Assembly: GCF_035083965.1 (NCBI RefSeq)
Contig: NC_089724.1
Coordinates: 15,804,410 to 15,868,409, forward strand
DNA from: Branchiostoma lanceolatum
Taxonomy: Eukaryota > Chordata > Leptocardii > Amphioxiformes > Branchiostomatidae
Direction: 5' to 3'
DNA length: 64,000 nucleotides
Shown here: piece after piece, positions 1 through 11,907 of the stretch
Numbering within the stretch: the first letter of the stretch is position 1
Layout: every line of letters begins with the position of its first letter
Made by a program: the position numbers and the translations under genes
Notes under the pieces: generated by a model
The model's input: the letters and a program-made list of their open reading frames with translations, nothing else
Database searches by the model: none
What the model was told of the DNA's origin: nothing

Positions 1-213
1 ATGGTTTATTGTCCAGCCAGATTGGTTTTTATTAACTCGTATCGGAAAAATCCTGGTTTTAAATGAACCAACGTTACATGCTGCACATTGATGCGTTGGA
101 AGATCACAGTTAAAAGGGTCTGAGTAATCTAGTTGCAACTACACATTGTATTTACTACTCTATTACCTGTGTGAAATGGGAGGTATTGTTTTTGTGTGCT
201 TGTTTGATTATCT

Positions 214-321
214 TAGCCTGGGTGCCATCCTATTTCTACTGGGGCTCCTACATTCACTACCCATTGGACATGCAGTAGCAAATGTAGGAGCCCCGGTAGA
301 AATAGGATGGCACCCAGGCTA
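214..321. mobile_element. Hairpin MITE-like inverted repeat
   Basis: Arms at 214-254 and 281-321 are 41 bases each and reverse complements apart from one mismatch, with a 26-base loop. Near-perfect arms suggest a recent insertion or a strongly folding element. No transposase is present. It lies downstream of the last visible ZDHHC16 exon, probably in that gene's last intron. Confidence 0.75.
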
Positions 322-581
322 GATTATCTGTCTGTGTATGTTTCCACTTATTTCCACAACCTAGTAGGTACATGGGGACACTGGCAGGAAGTTAGGTCAA
401 AGGTCCCAGAAAGGTCCCAGAGTAGTTTATGAACGGTTATCTCATCTCCTGTCATCAATTTCCTGCTACATGTATATGCATACCTGTTGCCTTATGGGGG
501 CCAATGGGAGAGAGCATAGACAGAATCGGCAAGAAATTCACAATAATTGATAAAATAAGGAAGTCAGAAAAATTGACTTAC

Positions 582-3500
582 CTGACCCTTCTTTTGAGCC
601 CTTTTACTTTCTTTTTTATTGATGTGGACCTCAATGCTGGTTTGCCCATGTGTGATGAGTCTGGCATGCCATACTGACAGGCCACCTACAGCCGCACCTG
701 CACCACTGGGAGATATAGGGCAACAGTCAATGCAAAACTAAGGGGTGTAACAGTCAGGATAAAACTGAGGGAAAGGGGTGGACATGTTTGTTCCTGTGTG
801 ATGAGTCTGGCATGGTATACTGACAGGCTCTCTACAGCCACACCTCCATTACTGAGAAAAATACTACACCAGTCAATTTAAATCTGAGGAGAGCACTAGA
901 TAAATCTTCCGAGACCTGACTCCTTCAACTTCTGTTTCAAAAGCACACCTGATACACATGAGCATGTTCTATTCCATCCCTGTCCTTACTACTGATTGGA
1001 CCATTCAAGCCCTGACCTTGCTACTGAATGGACCATTCAAGCTCTGTCCTTACTACTGATTGGACCATTCAAGCCCTGACCTTGCTACAGATTGGACCAT
1101 TCAAGCCCTGTCCTTGCTACTGATTGGATCATTCAAGCCCTGTCCTTGCTACTGATTGGACCATTCAAGCCCTGTCCTTGCTACTGATTGGATTAGTGCA
1201 AGCCTGCTGTTGATTGGACTATACCAGCCCTGTCCCTGGTGCTGATTGGATAGTCCCACCTACAGCTGTCCTTGCTACATATGCAACCTACCTGCACAGG
1301 AAGAAGAGGTAGATAATGAGGTTGTGCTGAGCCTTTTCCCACATCGTGACTGGCTCCTGCACAAGTGTCTGGTTGGCTGGGTAGGCAAACTCTGGTGCAG
1401 CAGTGTCCTGGCCCTGGGGTTGCCGTAACTGTAACTGCAGAGGGAAGAGGGTAAACATCTCCATGTTGTACAGTAAGGGCGTATACATGCCAAATCATCC
1501 TTGGCCTATACTAACCTTGTCCTTGATATCAATTGGGCTATACTATCATTGACTTTAGTACTGATTGGACTATATTACCCTGCCATTGGTACTGATTGGA
1601 GTGCACCATGCCTGTCCTTGGGACTGGTTGAATCATAGTGACTAAATTATACCTTCCACATCCTTGGTGTTGATTGGTCTATTCAATTTCTGCCCTTGGT
1701 ACTGATTGGACTATACCACCGTGTTCTAAGTACTGATAGGACTAAACCATCCCTTGGTAATGATTGGTCCATTCAATCTCCATCCTTGGAACTGACTTCA
1801 CTATACCATCCTTGTCTTTGGTACTGTTTGGACTATACCATCCCGATCCTTGTTACCAGTTGGACTACAGCATTCCTGTCCTTGGTACTGATTAAACTAT
1901 ACTAAACCTGTCCCTGGTGATGATCAGGCCATTTAGTCCCAGTTCTTAGGGCTAATTGATCTAGACTCTCCAACAACAACATCAAATCTATTTTTACAAT
2001 TAGGTAGTATGAACAACTTACTGCAGCAGCCTGGATAGTATCTATGGGTGACAGCAGAGAAAACTTGCCACTGAAGAGATATTTCTGGAACAGAAAAAAA
2101 AACATTTAATTTTGCTCCTCATATCTTGCAATTGTGAACATAATGCACGTATGTATGGTATCAAAAACATCATAAAGAATTGGGCAGAACTATGCATCTT
2201 TATTTTCACACAACAATGTACCACAAACGGAAAAGTAAATATTCTAAACAACAGCCTCCATCAACTTTTCTCGACTTCTGGCTTATTTCGCATTGAAATG
2301 CATGTTTTCTCGGGTAGGTACGACAAAAATAAAACACATTATATTCTGTATCACCCACGGTCCCGGGCCTCCCGCTGCCCTACCTCTGATTCCAGCCCTA
2401 AGCCATTGAGAAAGCCAAACACAAGATGAATCTAGTCTGGGTGTGGGCTTGAATAAAGTTCAAAACGGGAACTATGCGACTACAGCATGTTTTTTGATGA
2501 TATGGCGTGAGTGTGTACGGTTGACTTGAGGTTGTCCACTATTATTTGTCTCTGAGTTACCTCTGAGTTATGGAAGTGATCCAAGAAGACGTCGTATGTG
2601 CTGTAGCAGACATAGCAACATCCCACGAAGATGTAGACACAGAAGAGGAAGAAATAGCGGTGGTTGTAATGTCCAACACAGTTGTTCAGCCATGCTGGCA
2701 GATGGTTAAGGACATTCTATATCATTTTTCAGAAAGGGTTGGTTACTGTACTTTCAAATCTGTGTATAGTGAACACTCAAGAGAGTAGAGACTGGAAGAA
2801 AATCCACAGTATAGATAGGAGGACACTATAGACAAGATTCTTAATTCTTGGGTCAATGGGAAAAATTATCAAAGGTTTTAGGGACGGGAAAAAAAGTGAC
2901 CACAATGGCCAGCTGTGTCTTCTGCAGAGGTGGTACTAGTATAGGTTTGACTTCTTTTTTACATGTTTTCATGTATTGATTTTTTTTCATTGCTGAATCT
3001 AGCAAGTGGTTTCACTGACTATACTTGATATGTCTTCTGTGTGTTGCATGGCAGAGTGAAACTTGATTCAAGCATGAAATCACATTATAAAAATCTAAAG
3101 CAAAGCAACCTCCCAGGATTTGCAGCTTACAAAGCACTAAAAACCTGCTGTCAAATCATACTCTTGCGAAGATATTTCATATGAGCTGGCTTGATGTGCT
3201 TTCAGCATTAAGGAATGATGACTAGCTAATTGACTATTCTTGCAAACATATCTAATGAGTGACAAGATAAAAGGCTTACTGAAAATGAAAACCCTCTATG
3301 GAGGTTGTATATGGTTAAATGTATATCTTTTTTCATGATTAATTGTTCACAGAAAAATGAATCACTAAATGCATGGTATAACACCATTAAGGAACACCCC
3401 TTGGTGATGTTTACAAGACTTAACAGTTGACTTTGCAATGAGGTACTTTGATCAATGTTTCAAAGCAATGCCCTTTTGAAGTCGGTGCCAAACAGGTACA

Positions 3501-6476
3501 AACTGAGCCTTGAGGGCTCTAAGGAGATGGATGATATTAAGGCCGGGTTTCTTAGGAAAGGATACGACAGTGGTGATCCATCTTCAGGACACAGCTGAAA
3601 GAACAATGACAGATATCAGATGAAAGTCTTAAGTCTAACATCAGATACAATCCCCAAAGCAAGTTATTGGATTTAACTATTGAGAGATCTTCAAAGATTT
3701 TTCACAGCACATTTGTATTAATGATAATTCTATTGTGTCAAATTTCTACCTATCACTGCTTGTGAAATCCTAGTTGTAAGACAAAACTGAGTAAAATGTT
3801 GTCAGGCAAAGTGATAAGCATTTAAGAGACATGTAAAATCCTCAGGGTTCTAGTTATTTCACAGTATGATAAACACTTTGGTACTTATATTATGCAAGAT
3901 GTCCTAGGAACTATAGATCATATTGTAATCTTACAGCAATGGTAAAAATGCAACATACAGTTACAGAGGCATCCTAAATTTATTGTTTTTCTTAATATCT
4001 ATTTTACTAGGGGAAAATATTTCATACTGTCATCTTTAATGTACTCTGGGGTGGGGGGAACCCCAGGCATCAACTATAAACATCAAATGAAATCAACAAT
4101 ACAAGAAATTACAAAGTTCTATGCAAATCACAAATTAGTACAAAGTAAGTAGCAGAGAAATAGCATACTGCTTCAAACATCAAGTCATGCTACAAAATAA
4201 GTAGATGATATTATGCTAATATAATATAATACAACAGAATATGACATAAAACTCAGAATTTATAGAAAGAAGTCAGGATGGAATTTTCATATCAATGTCC
4301 TGCAGTGAGTTAAGCTCATATATCTGTTTAAAGAGTGCTAATCTAAGATTTCTGGCTGATTTCAGACGGTGTGGTAGTTTGCTCCAAAGCACTACATCAG
4401 AGGACGAAAAGCCTTGTCTTCTGCATTCCAATTTTGTCCTGTGCAACTGTAGGTACAAAAACAGTCTTTTATGTTCAGTTCAACTGATAAAGAATTCTCA
4501 CCATTTACAGACACTGCAGTGGTGTGTGCGGGGTGGCTTGGGCGTGATGCACTTCTTACACACAGTGGTGACTTCAGTGTTCAACCTATCACCCTGTGGA
4601 AAGGGGAGGGGCACAAGTTAGAGAGTCAAGCATTTTGTAACATCCTGTAAATTGGAACTGATTGGTCTGTACCATCCCTTTCCTCAGCACTGATTAGATT
4701 ATATCACCCTGTCCTTGGTGCTGATTGGGCAAATACCATCCCTGTTCTTGGAGCTGATTGGACTAAACCATCCCTGTCATTGGTGTTGATTGGATGATAC
4801 AATCCTTGTCCTTGGTGCTGATTTGACAATACAATCCCTGTCCTTGATACTGATTGAACTATACCATGCCTGTCCTTGGTGCTGATTGACCAATACCATC
4901 CCTGTCCTTGGTGCTGATAGGGCTATACCATCCCTGTCCTTGGTGCTGAGTAGGCTAGTTAGGTAGGAGCTTAAAAGATACTTACGGAAGGAGGCTTTCC
5001 TGGAGAAGTCAGAAGGGCTTTAAAGTAGTGGAAGAGAACGTTGACTGCTAGCCAGTTACCAAAGATGAGGTGATAGGTCAAGGTCAGGTAGCTACGGTCT
5101 CGCATGATGGGGAAAAACACCAGCCAAGCCACACCTATCACACTCAGGACCAGAGACACAACCACAAATACAAACACCTGCAGAGAAAAGACAAAATATC
5201 AAGTAAACTAAAGCATTAAATGTTCCTAAACACTCTAAATATTCTTTACAGATATATGTGACGTAATTATCATTATGGTTGTACAATAACATCCACGTCC
5301 TTAGAGATGATTGGACTACAACATCACTGTCCTTAATATTGATTTGACTACAACCTCCCTGCCCTTAGTGAAACCACAGGGAATATGACAAGATTCAGTG
5401 TACTGACTGGGCTAGACTATCCCTGTCCCTGGTGGTGATTGGACCATTCAATCTTAGTCCTTGTGAGTAAATGGTCTAGACTCTCCAAAAAAAGTATGAA
5501 ATTATTTGTACAATGAGAAGTCATATTCTTGCCAATTCAGTAGTAGAATTATCAGTTGAAATTAGTTGCAAAGATAGCTGCTAAATTGATTGACCTATCT
5601 CTTGCAAGAGAAAAGAATGCTTTTAGTTTTACTCAAAACATCAAAAGTCAGAATTTCTTTACTCACGGGGCCAAAAGCCTTGACAACCTTTTCCACGAAC
5701 CACAGGAGAGGCTCCATTAGGGTATCCCACACGACCCATGACGATAGGAAGGCATTACAGAACAGTGACTTGAAGGTGAGGACCATGATATACTTGTACT
5801 CCTGTACCCTCCTCTTCATTCGTTGAAGCCATCTGTGTGCAAAGAGTAGACAACAGAAAATATGGCAATACGTTGTTTCCTTTTGGTGAAAGAGTGTTCT
5901 GGTATGTTATCTGTGTTGGTAGAAATCATTCTGTAGCACAGTTAAACTGTAATTTCCAACTGGACTCAACTAATTTGTATGTTGCAACACAAACACATAG
6001 TCTCCTGAAGCTTGACTAAATTGCGCTCCTTACGGCTGGCCCGACGGATGTCATTAAGATTAACCCCAGCCAGTGAGAGATTGTGGGGGATTGCTCACTA
6101 ATTGAAAAAGACAGGACAGTCCAAATTTTGGTTTAGTCCCATTTTTGTCTTGGAAATTAAGGTTCAACTTTATTTTCTTCATACCAGTATATGTACATGT
6201 GTCTACATGCAACTCAAAGCAGTTGTTACAAGATATCAAGTTGCTAGGTTATACATTATAAAATAGTCAGAACCAAGACAAGTAAAATAAAATAAAAACA
6301 GGTTCAATTGAATGTTTTCATCGTGGTTTATAAAATTCTGGTAAAGGTTTATATGCTAGCATTTACTACATGTTCAATCTGTGGATGGTTTCCATCTTTT
6401 GCTCTTGGAAATGCTGCTTATATCATTATCATACCAACCTTCTAATGAAGGCAGGTAATCTAAGGTATGCAGCCAT
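582..6476 (-). CDS. ZDHHC16: ZDHHC16-like palmitoyltransferase, 3' end missing
   Basis: Membrane DHHC S-acyltransferase that would attach palmitate to protein cysteines in ER/Golgi membranes. Nine phase-compatible exons: 6439-6476, 5667-5832, 4986-5177, 4502-4593, 3566-3594, 2561-2694, 2022-2084, 1292-1434 and 582-705. It starts MAAYLRLPAFIRR. Exon 3 is hydrophobic and carries FHYFKALLTSPGKPPS. Exon 4 holds CKKCITPKPPRTHHCSVC. The 29-base exon 5 encodes VLKMDHHC and breaks inside the proline codon after the catalytic cysteine; exon 6 resumes PWLNNCVGHYNHRYF. Exon 7 has KYLFSGKFSLLSPIDTI, exon 8 ANQTLVQEP and exon 9 GQTSIEVHINKKE, all in the order known for vertebrate ZDHHC16. The final exon (the usual NPYNYG...NW region) was not found in 1-580 and is probably beyond the window. 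Four introns carry a shared minisatellite. Confidence 0.9.
965..1290. repeat. ~31-bp minisatellite in ZDHHC16 intron 8
   Basis: About ten imperfect head-to-tail units of the form CTACTGATTGGACCATTCAA followed by GCCCTGTCCTTG. The array runs almost up to the 3' edge of exon 8 (1292-1434). Each unit contains ATTGG, which is CCAAT on the gene's strand. Confidence 0.85.
1505..1960. repeat. Same minisatellite family, ZDHHC16 intron 7
   Basis: More diverged units (CCTTGGTACTGATTGGACTA then TACCATCCCTGT) on the other side of exon 8. The family therefore brackets a coding exon on both sides. Confidence 0.8.
4640..4960. repeat. Same minisatellite family, ZDHHC16 intron 3
   Basis: About nine to ten units of CCTTGGTGCTGATTGG.. 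/ ATACCATCCCTGT, ending about 25 bases from the splice donor of exon 3 (exon edge 4986). Confidence 0.85.
5285..5480. repeat. Same minisatellite family, ZDHHC16 intron 2
   Basis: Five or six decayed units between exon 3 (4986-5177) and exon 2 (5667-5832). This is the fourth intron of the same gene to carry the family. Confidence 0.65.
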
Positions 6477-7167
6477 CTTGTGATGGTTCTCTGTGCTGCA
6501 GGCATACAACCTCCTCAGCCCGCCTGCAGTTCCAATTACTTCAGCCAGATGGTGTTCTCAAACAACAGATTCACCTGTGCTAAATCTGGAGAAAAATAAA
6601 CACAGGCACCTGTTAATATATGCCTGGGGTCAGTGTAACGGACACATACAAGATGCCACATGTCTCTTGAAGTGACACCAATATAATGACACAAAAATAC
6701 AACATTCCTGATTATATTCAATAATAATAATAATGCTAAGTATTACTCAACATGAACATAAATGGTTGTAAAAAATATACACCCTTCTGTAGGTTTTGAT
6801 CATCGAAAACATACTTCCAGTTCATACTTCCACCCCTGCCTCCAAGCTATCAAATCAAAATTTACTCAATGACATCGCAGTGAACACAGCAGCCAGTTTG
6901 GCACCTGGCACTGAGGCTCATGAGAAATGAATATTTGACCGTACTGCATATGTTTAATGCAAGGAGGTGTGCACAAAAGTCGGTATTCAACATAAAATCA
7001 ACAGTTTTGACACAGAACTAGATACTCGATTCTTTAATCTTGTGCAAAGTGTTGAAGTTGGTTGGAAAGCCTCATGATTAAAGATTAGTCATAATCAGCT
7101 CTAAGAATTTAACGTAATTTGTAATTGGTGGCGAAAATCTTGCGTAATTCATAATCACTACCCCCCA
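6477..7167. other. ZDHHC16 upstream region, no gene seen
   Basis: Holds the presumed promoter and 5' UTR of the minus-strand ZDHHC16 gene. The start context is caagATGGCTGC, a good Kozak context. No TATA box or other coding exon was recognised. Confidence 0.4.
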
Positions 7168-7840
7168 TGGCCCCCACAGGGAAACGGCCTACCGACAATA
7201 GATTTCGGCCATTTTATGCAAATTTGCAATTTTGCGACAGACCGGAAAATGGCGTCCCAATTGGCCCATTCCGACTTCCCGCCAAACGTTACCTCCAATT
7301 AGACGCAATTTCTTTTCAGACATGCGGTCTAAGTTATTTTTCATACAAAAACGTCAGAGCAAGGCGCCAGTTCTTGTCGGGGGAAGTTTGGTTGAAGATT
7401 GGCGGAAAAGAAAGTAACAGAAAGTAACGGTCGCTATTTTTTGTTTACGTGACACGTCCTAACTTTGAAATAATATAGAATAAGTTCTCTACGTCGTACC
7501 CATTAAGAATTTATATCAAATTGTAGGTAGATTAGTCATAAAGATGACGGCGAAAACTGCACGGGGGTACGGTTTAGAGATAACTGAGCTCAGACACTTC
7601 CGAGAGTGCGGACATGAATGTCCATTAGATTTGAAGCTCTGATGTGACCTTGCAAGATCTTGCGTGGTTCTCTTTCGATCTTGCCCTGTTTCGCGAGATC
7701 TCGTGTGATTGTGCGACAAAGGCCGAATTACGGCCCAGAGCTGATTGGATAAGCCAGTCACGTGGTAGAGGTCCACCACCGCCTGGCCGCGTGCAAATGT
7801 GGCATAGACGCCATTGTTAACGTTTCCCTGTGGGCCCTCT
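7168..7840. mobile_element. Putative nonautonomous DNA transposon (~0.67 kb)
   Basis: The ends share an inverted 14-base core, CCCACAGGGAAACG, at about 7173-7186 and, as the complement, at 7821-7834. The interior is GC-richer than its flanks and has no recognisable transposase. A target-site duplication is not clear; TAATCACT and TAATCATA flank the two ends and might be one. Confidence 0.4.
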
Positions 7841-8161
7841 AGTAATCATAAAACAAGACTTGAGTAAATTATGAATCTACGGTGATGAATGAAACATTTT
7901 CCTTTCTTCTTCCCCTAGTTACATTTTTCATCCCTTTCATGTTGGCTTGACAATGACATACCAAATACCATATGATCTAACTTATATGGGTATCAAGTTA
8001 ATATTACATGACTCAGTTGTTGCCCTTTCTATTCAAAGTGGTCGATCAAATCTCTGTAAATTCATACTCACAATTTTCAACACAATTTTCTCTTCATTTT
8101 CTACGGTTAGATGAAGAATAGTTGGCACAATTCTCAGTTGTTGTTGAGTAGCTTTGTCACC

Positions 8162-8206
8162 AGAAGTTATGTAACGATCTAGTCACCAGATCTTTACATA
8201 ACTTCT
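8162..8206. repeat. Short perfect-stem hairpin
   Basis: Arms AGAAGTTATGTAACGATCT and AGATCTTTACATAACTTCT differ at one position and are separated by seven bases. There is no pol III or terminator context, so its role is unknown. Confidence 0.6.
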
Positions 8207-8715
8207 ATGATAAGTAGTCGCAAAGCAAAATAATAATTTTTCACGTTTACCGGTGCGGTGCTTGTAACGGCGGTGTTTAAATCTTTGAAGCTTCACCCTG
8301 GACAATTCTGATGACATCCACTATACATTAACTTCTCATAATGTCAACCGATATTGTTTCTTACCTATTCATAGTCTTTACTAGGTGAAATCGCCGGGAT
8401 TTTCCGTCCAGTGTCGTTTCATATTTTTCTCGACGTCATCTTGATGATGATTTCTGAAAGGCAAGCCCTTGAGGAGCAAGCCAGGCTAATATACTGTTTT
8501 AAAGGGGTATTCAACTAAAATTACCATTATTTTCTAAAAAGTTTTTGTTAAAATGACTAAATTTCTACATTTAAATACATACAATTTAAATATAACGTTA
8601 CATATTGTATAAGTGATACAGATTGTAGCAATTTTAATGCTAATACATGTTTTCTGAATTCCTCTAAATATTTGTACTCCCCTTTATCTTCCACAGAGTA
8701 AACTAGCCCATATCT

Positions 8716-8726
8716 AAGATGGCGGC
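8716..8726 (+). promoter_or_regulatory. YY1-type site in PTPMT1 promoter region
   Basis: AAGATGGCGGC is an exact match to the YY1 core seen just downstream of many TATA-less housekeeping promoters. It lies about 280 bases upstream of the PTPMT1 start codon, so the transcription start is probably close by. Confidence 0.5.
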
Positions 8727-8997
8727 GCCCTGGTTTGTTGACACCTGCGTTTGACTTGTTTTTGCTGCCTAACACGTTATTCACTCGACTATTTGTACGA
8801 AAATACAATAGCGACATAGAGATATGTACCGGAGCTTTCACCTAAAATATCTTATCGGGGCTAGAAGTTTTTGAGCCAGCGTGGTTGATTTAAAGCGTAA
8901 CGTCAGGACAGACAAGCCACCGCCCCCCACCCCCCGCACGTCCTTAACCCTGTGCTTAATCTGGCCTAACCCGTGCCAGGAATATTTGACCTTGTGT

Positions 8998-11205
8998 ATG
9001 ATGTCGGGGTTGTTGTCACGCACGTTGTTCTACCCGACACTCCTGTATAATGTCCTCATGGAGAAGGTTACGTCACGCCGATGGTACGACCGGATAGACG
9101 CTACCGTACTGCTGGGGGCACTGCCCTTTCGGTCAATGACACCGATGGTGAGAAATCAAAGATATTTGTTTGTTTTATCAGTTGTTCACAGTGATACATT
9201 ATTTACTATATCCTTATGTTTCTAATGCTGCAAATTGCAGTGATTCTCGTTCAGTTTAGTGTCAGATTTACCAGTATACATATTTTCACAAAATTCAAGT
9301 TGACTAATATTCATTTTATTTGTTTATATATTTTGAATTGTATAACCGGTAAACCGCCTGAAAAGTCCAACTAGCTTCTGATAGATTAACCTTCCAGATC
9401 CTGGGGTTTCCATGTTGTGCTGGTAACAGAAGTTAGCACATCAATATGTGACACATACAGTGTACAATTTGCAGTGGCTATTGACAGGAACATTCAATAG
9501 TGCAAAAACTTTCTACTTGATAGACAGGAACAAATAGTGCAAAAACTGCATGAATTTCATGTCAAAAGTGCCAAAAGTGCTTATTGACATGAGCATCCTC
9601 ACTAGTGCAAGTAATTCTTATTGACAGGATACCTATATGTAATCTGTATGGTTGTGTGAAATGATAAGTGATTATTTTGCAACTTGATTCTCAAGTCCTA
9701 TCCTTTTCTACATACCTTTAGCTGGTACAACAAGAGAATGTGAAGGCTGTGGTGACCATGAACGAAGACTTTGAGCTCAAACGTTTCGCAAACTCAATGG
9801 AGGTAAAACTAAAACTTTTCTTTGAAAACTCTACTAATTAAAGGATATGATACCCTTCACTTCATTCCCCATTCCAAGTCAAAAACTCATTGTCTGACTC
9901 CATCTTCTCCTAACATATCACAAAGGAATCAGTTCTGAAAATTTCTGGCACGTAGACCATTATATTAATTAGACAAAGCCCAAGCTAAATACTAGAATGT
10001 GAAATCTATCTATGTTTTACTAAACTTACACACAACAAAAGATGACAGTAGCAATGTCTAATGGCAATAGATAATCTCATGGTCTTAGGAAATTCAGTAC
10101 AATCTGTCCTGATTGTACTGTTTGATAAATGATAAAAAGAGTTAAGGTCTTAGACTCTTAATAAAGATCTAATTTCTTGTACATCTACATTTTATGTTTC
10201 CAAGGAGTGGTCGCGTGCAGGTGTGGAGCAGCTGCACCTCAGTACGATAGACCTGACCGGAGTACCGACCCACGAGCACCTGAAGCTGGGGGTGCTGTTT
10301 CTACTGAGGCATCAGGAACAGGGTAACACGGTGTATGTACACTGTAAGGCTGGCAGGAGGAGGAGTGCTACACTGGTGGCATGTTATCTTATGCAGGTTA
10401 GTGTTTGTATGTATGTGTTTGTATAAGTGAGTGAAGCGGAGGGGGAATTTCTTGGCCTTGAAAAGTTGTCAGAAAAGAGGTGCCCCAATAGTAGTAAGAT
10501 CATCAGGCATGCGGCCAAGTTGAATATGTGGTATAAAGAAGTTTGTGGTAACTCAAAACTGTCTTGAAATGTTTGCAGTAGTTTTATTTTCTTGCAAAGT
10601 CAAAACACCATGAATATGTGTTTTGTAACTCTATTGTACTACAGAATTGTTTCAACCACAAACTTCAAACACTACATAAACCAATAAAGGCACACAAAAA
10701 ACGCAAAATAAAACCACGGCAAGAGTAAATGCATTTTAATATGATTTTATCTTTAAATGAAATATGTAAGTTGTAAGGTCATATTAGACTAATTTCTTCT
10801 CACTTAGTAGTGTATATAATGTTGGAATTGTTGCAGTGGCAAGATTATCGGCTACTACATGATTTGTGTGCATTTGACATAACCAAAAAACTTTGCAAAA
10901 ACCTTTGTCCTTTTTTGTGTGCGAAATACTTTTGCCACCACACAATAGCTGTCCAAGTGATTGAAAAACAATTGTTGTGACCTGTCATTTGCCAACTGTG
11001 CTGTTGTGTATATGAATTGAAATGTTTTTGTATTGTCTTCCTGTAACCGCAGGTACATGGCTGGACACCAGAGGAGGCACATCTATTCATCAAGGACAAA
11101 CGTCCACATATAACCCTGGCCAGGGGACAGTTTCAAGCTTTGGACAGATATTATACAACAGAACATATTGAAGAGATAAAAGATAGTAAAGAGAGAAAGT
11201 TATGA
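8998..11205 (+). CDS. PTPMT1: PTPMT1, mitochondrial phosphatidylglycerophosphate phosphatase
   Basis: Dual-specificity-fold phosphatase that dephosphorylates phosphatidylglycerophosphate in cardiolipin synthesis at the mitochondrial inner membrane (known for the family). Four phase-0 exons: 8998-9147, 9722-9802, 10205-10396 and 11053-11205, giving about 191 aa against about 200 in mammals. The N-terminus [20 protein letters not shown] is the usual hydrophobic/basic targeting region, followed by [19 protein letters not shown]. The acid-loop region reads [10 protein letters not shown] and the catalytic CX5R loop reads [12 protein letters not shown]. The C-terminal [18 protein letters not shown] segment also matches the family. 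Two adjacent ATGs (8998 and 9001) are both usable. It converges on the HEPN gene, whose stop is at 11908. Confidence 0.95.
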
Positions 11206-11907
11206 TGAACTTATTGATATAGTCAATGGATCGCTTCTAAAATCACTCACAAATATATCTTAATCAGCAAAGAAAATGCAAGCCACACCTAAGCAAAATT
11301 ACAACAGATCACCAGTATTTATTTACAGTGTATCAAAGAGAGCATATTTATTTCTGCAAGTTGTTTGAGGTTAGCATGGCTGCTTTTTAGCCAGTCATGT
11401 CCCTACTGCATACTATGATCAGCACTGTTGTTTTGGCTAATAGAAGTTAGATACAGTCATAGCACAGGCGGATATCTGTGCCAGTTTGCTTACAGTTATC
11501 CTCATGACAATAAATTACAGGTGCAATTTCAACCGTGGCCATCTTCAATGTTTGCCTCAGTGAACTTAATGCTTTCTGGCATAGTTATTGTGAGTGATGG
11601 TACTTCTTCTAAGCAACTGTGTTCAAATTGTTGCTTTTGTTTTCATGCCTTTTTGTGCAACTGACATTGGAAAAGGTGCAATCTTACATTATATCACGGC
11701 ATATTTCAACGACTTATTCATGTACAATTCATCGGTTGATATTTAGTTGCACAAACAACTTAATCAATGAACAATAATAAAGAATCTCCTTTTTATGACA
11801 TCAGTATCTCACTTAATTCAATGACTTCTGCATGTACACTTCATCAGTTGATATAAAGTTACGCAAACAATTAATGAACAATGATGAAGAATCTACATTT
11901 CATGACA

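Noticed and set aside
2570-2788. Plus-strand ORF MEVIQEDVVCAV...
   Set aside because: The minus strand here is the DHHC exon (PWLNNCVGHYNHRYF), which fully explains the open frame.
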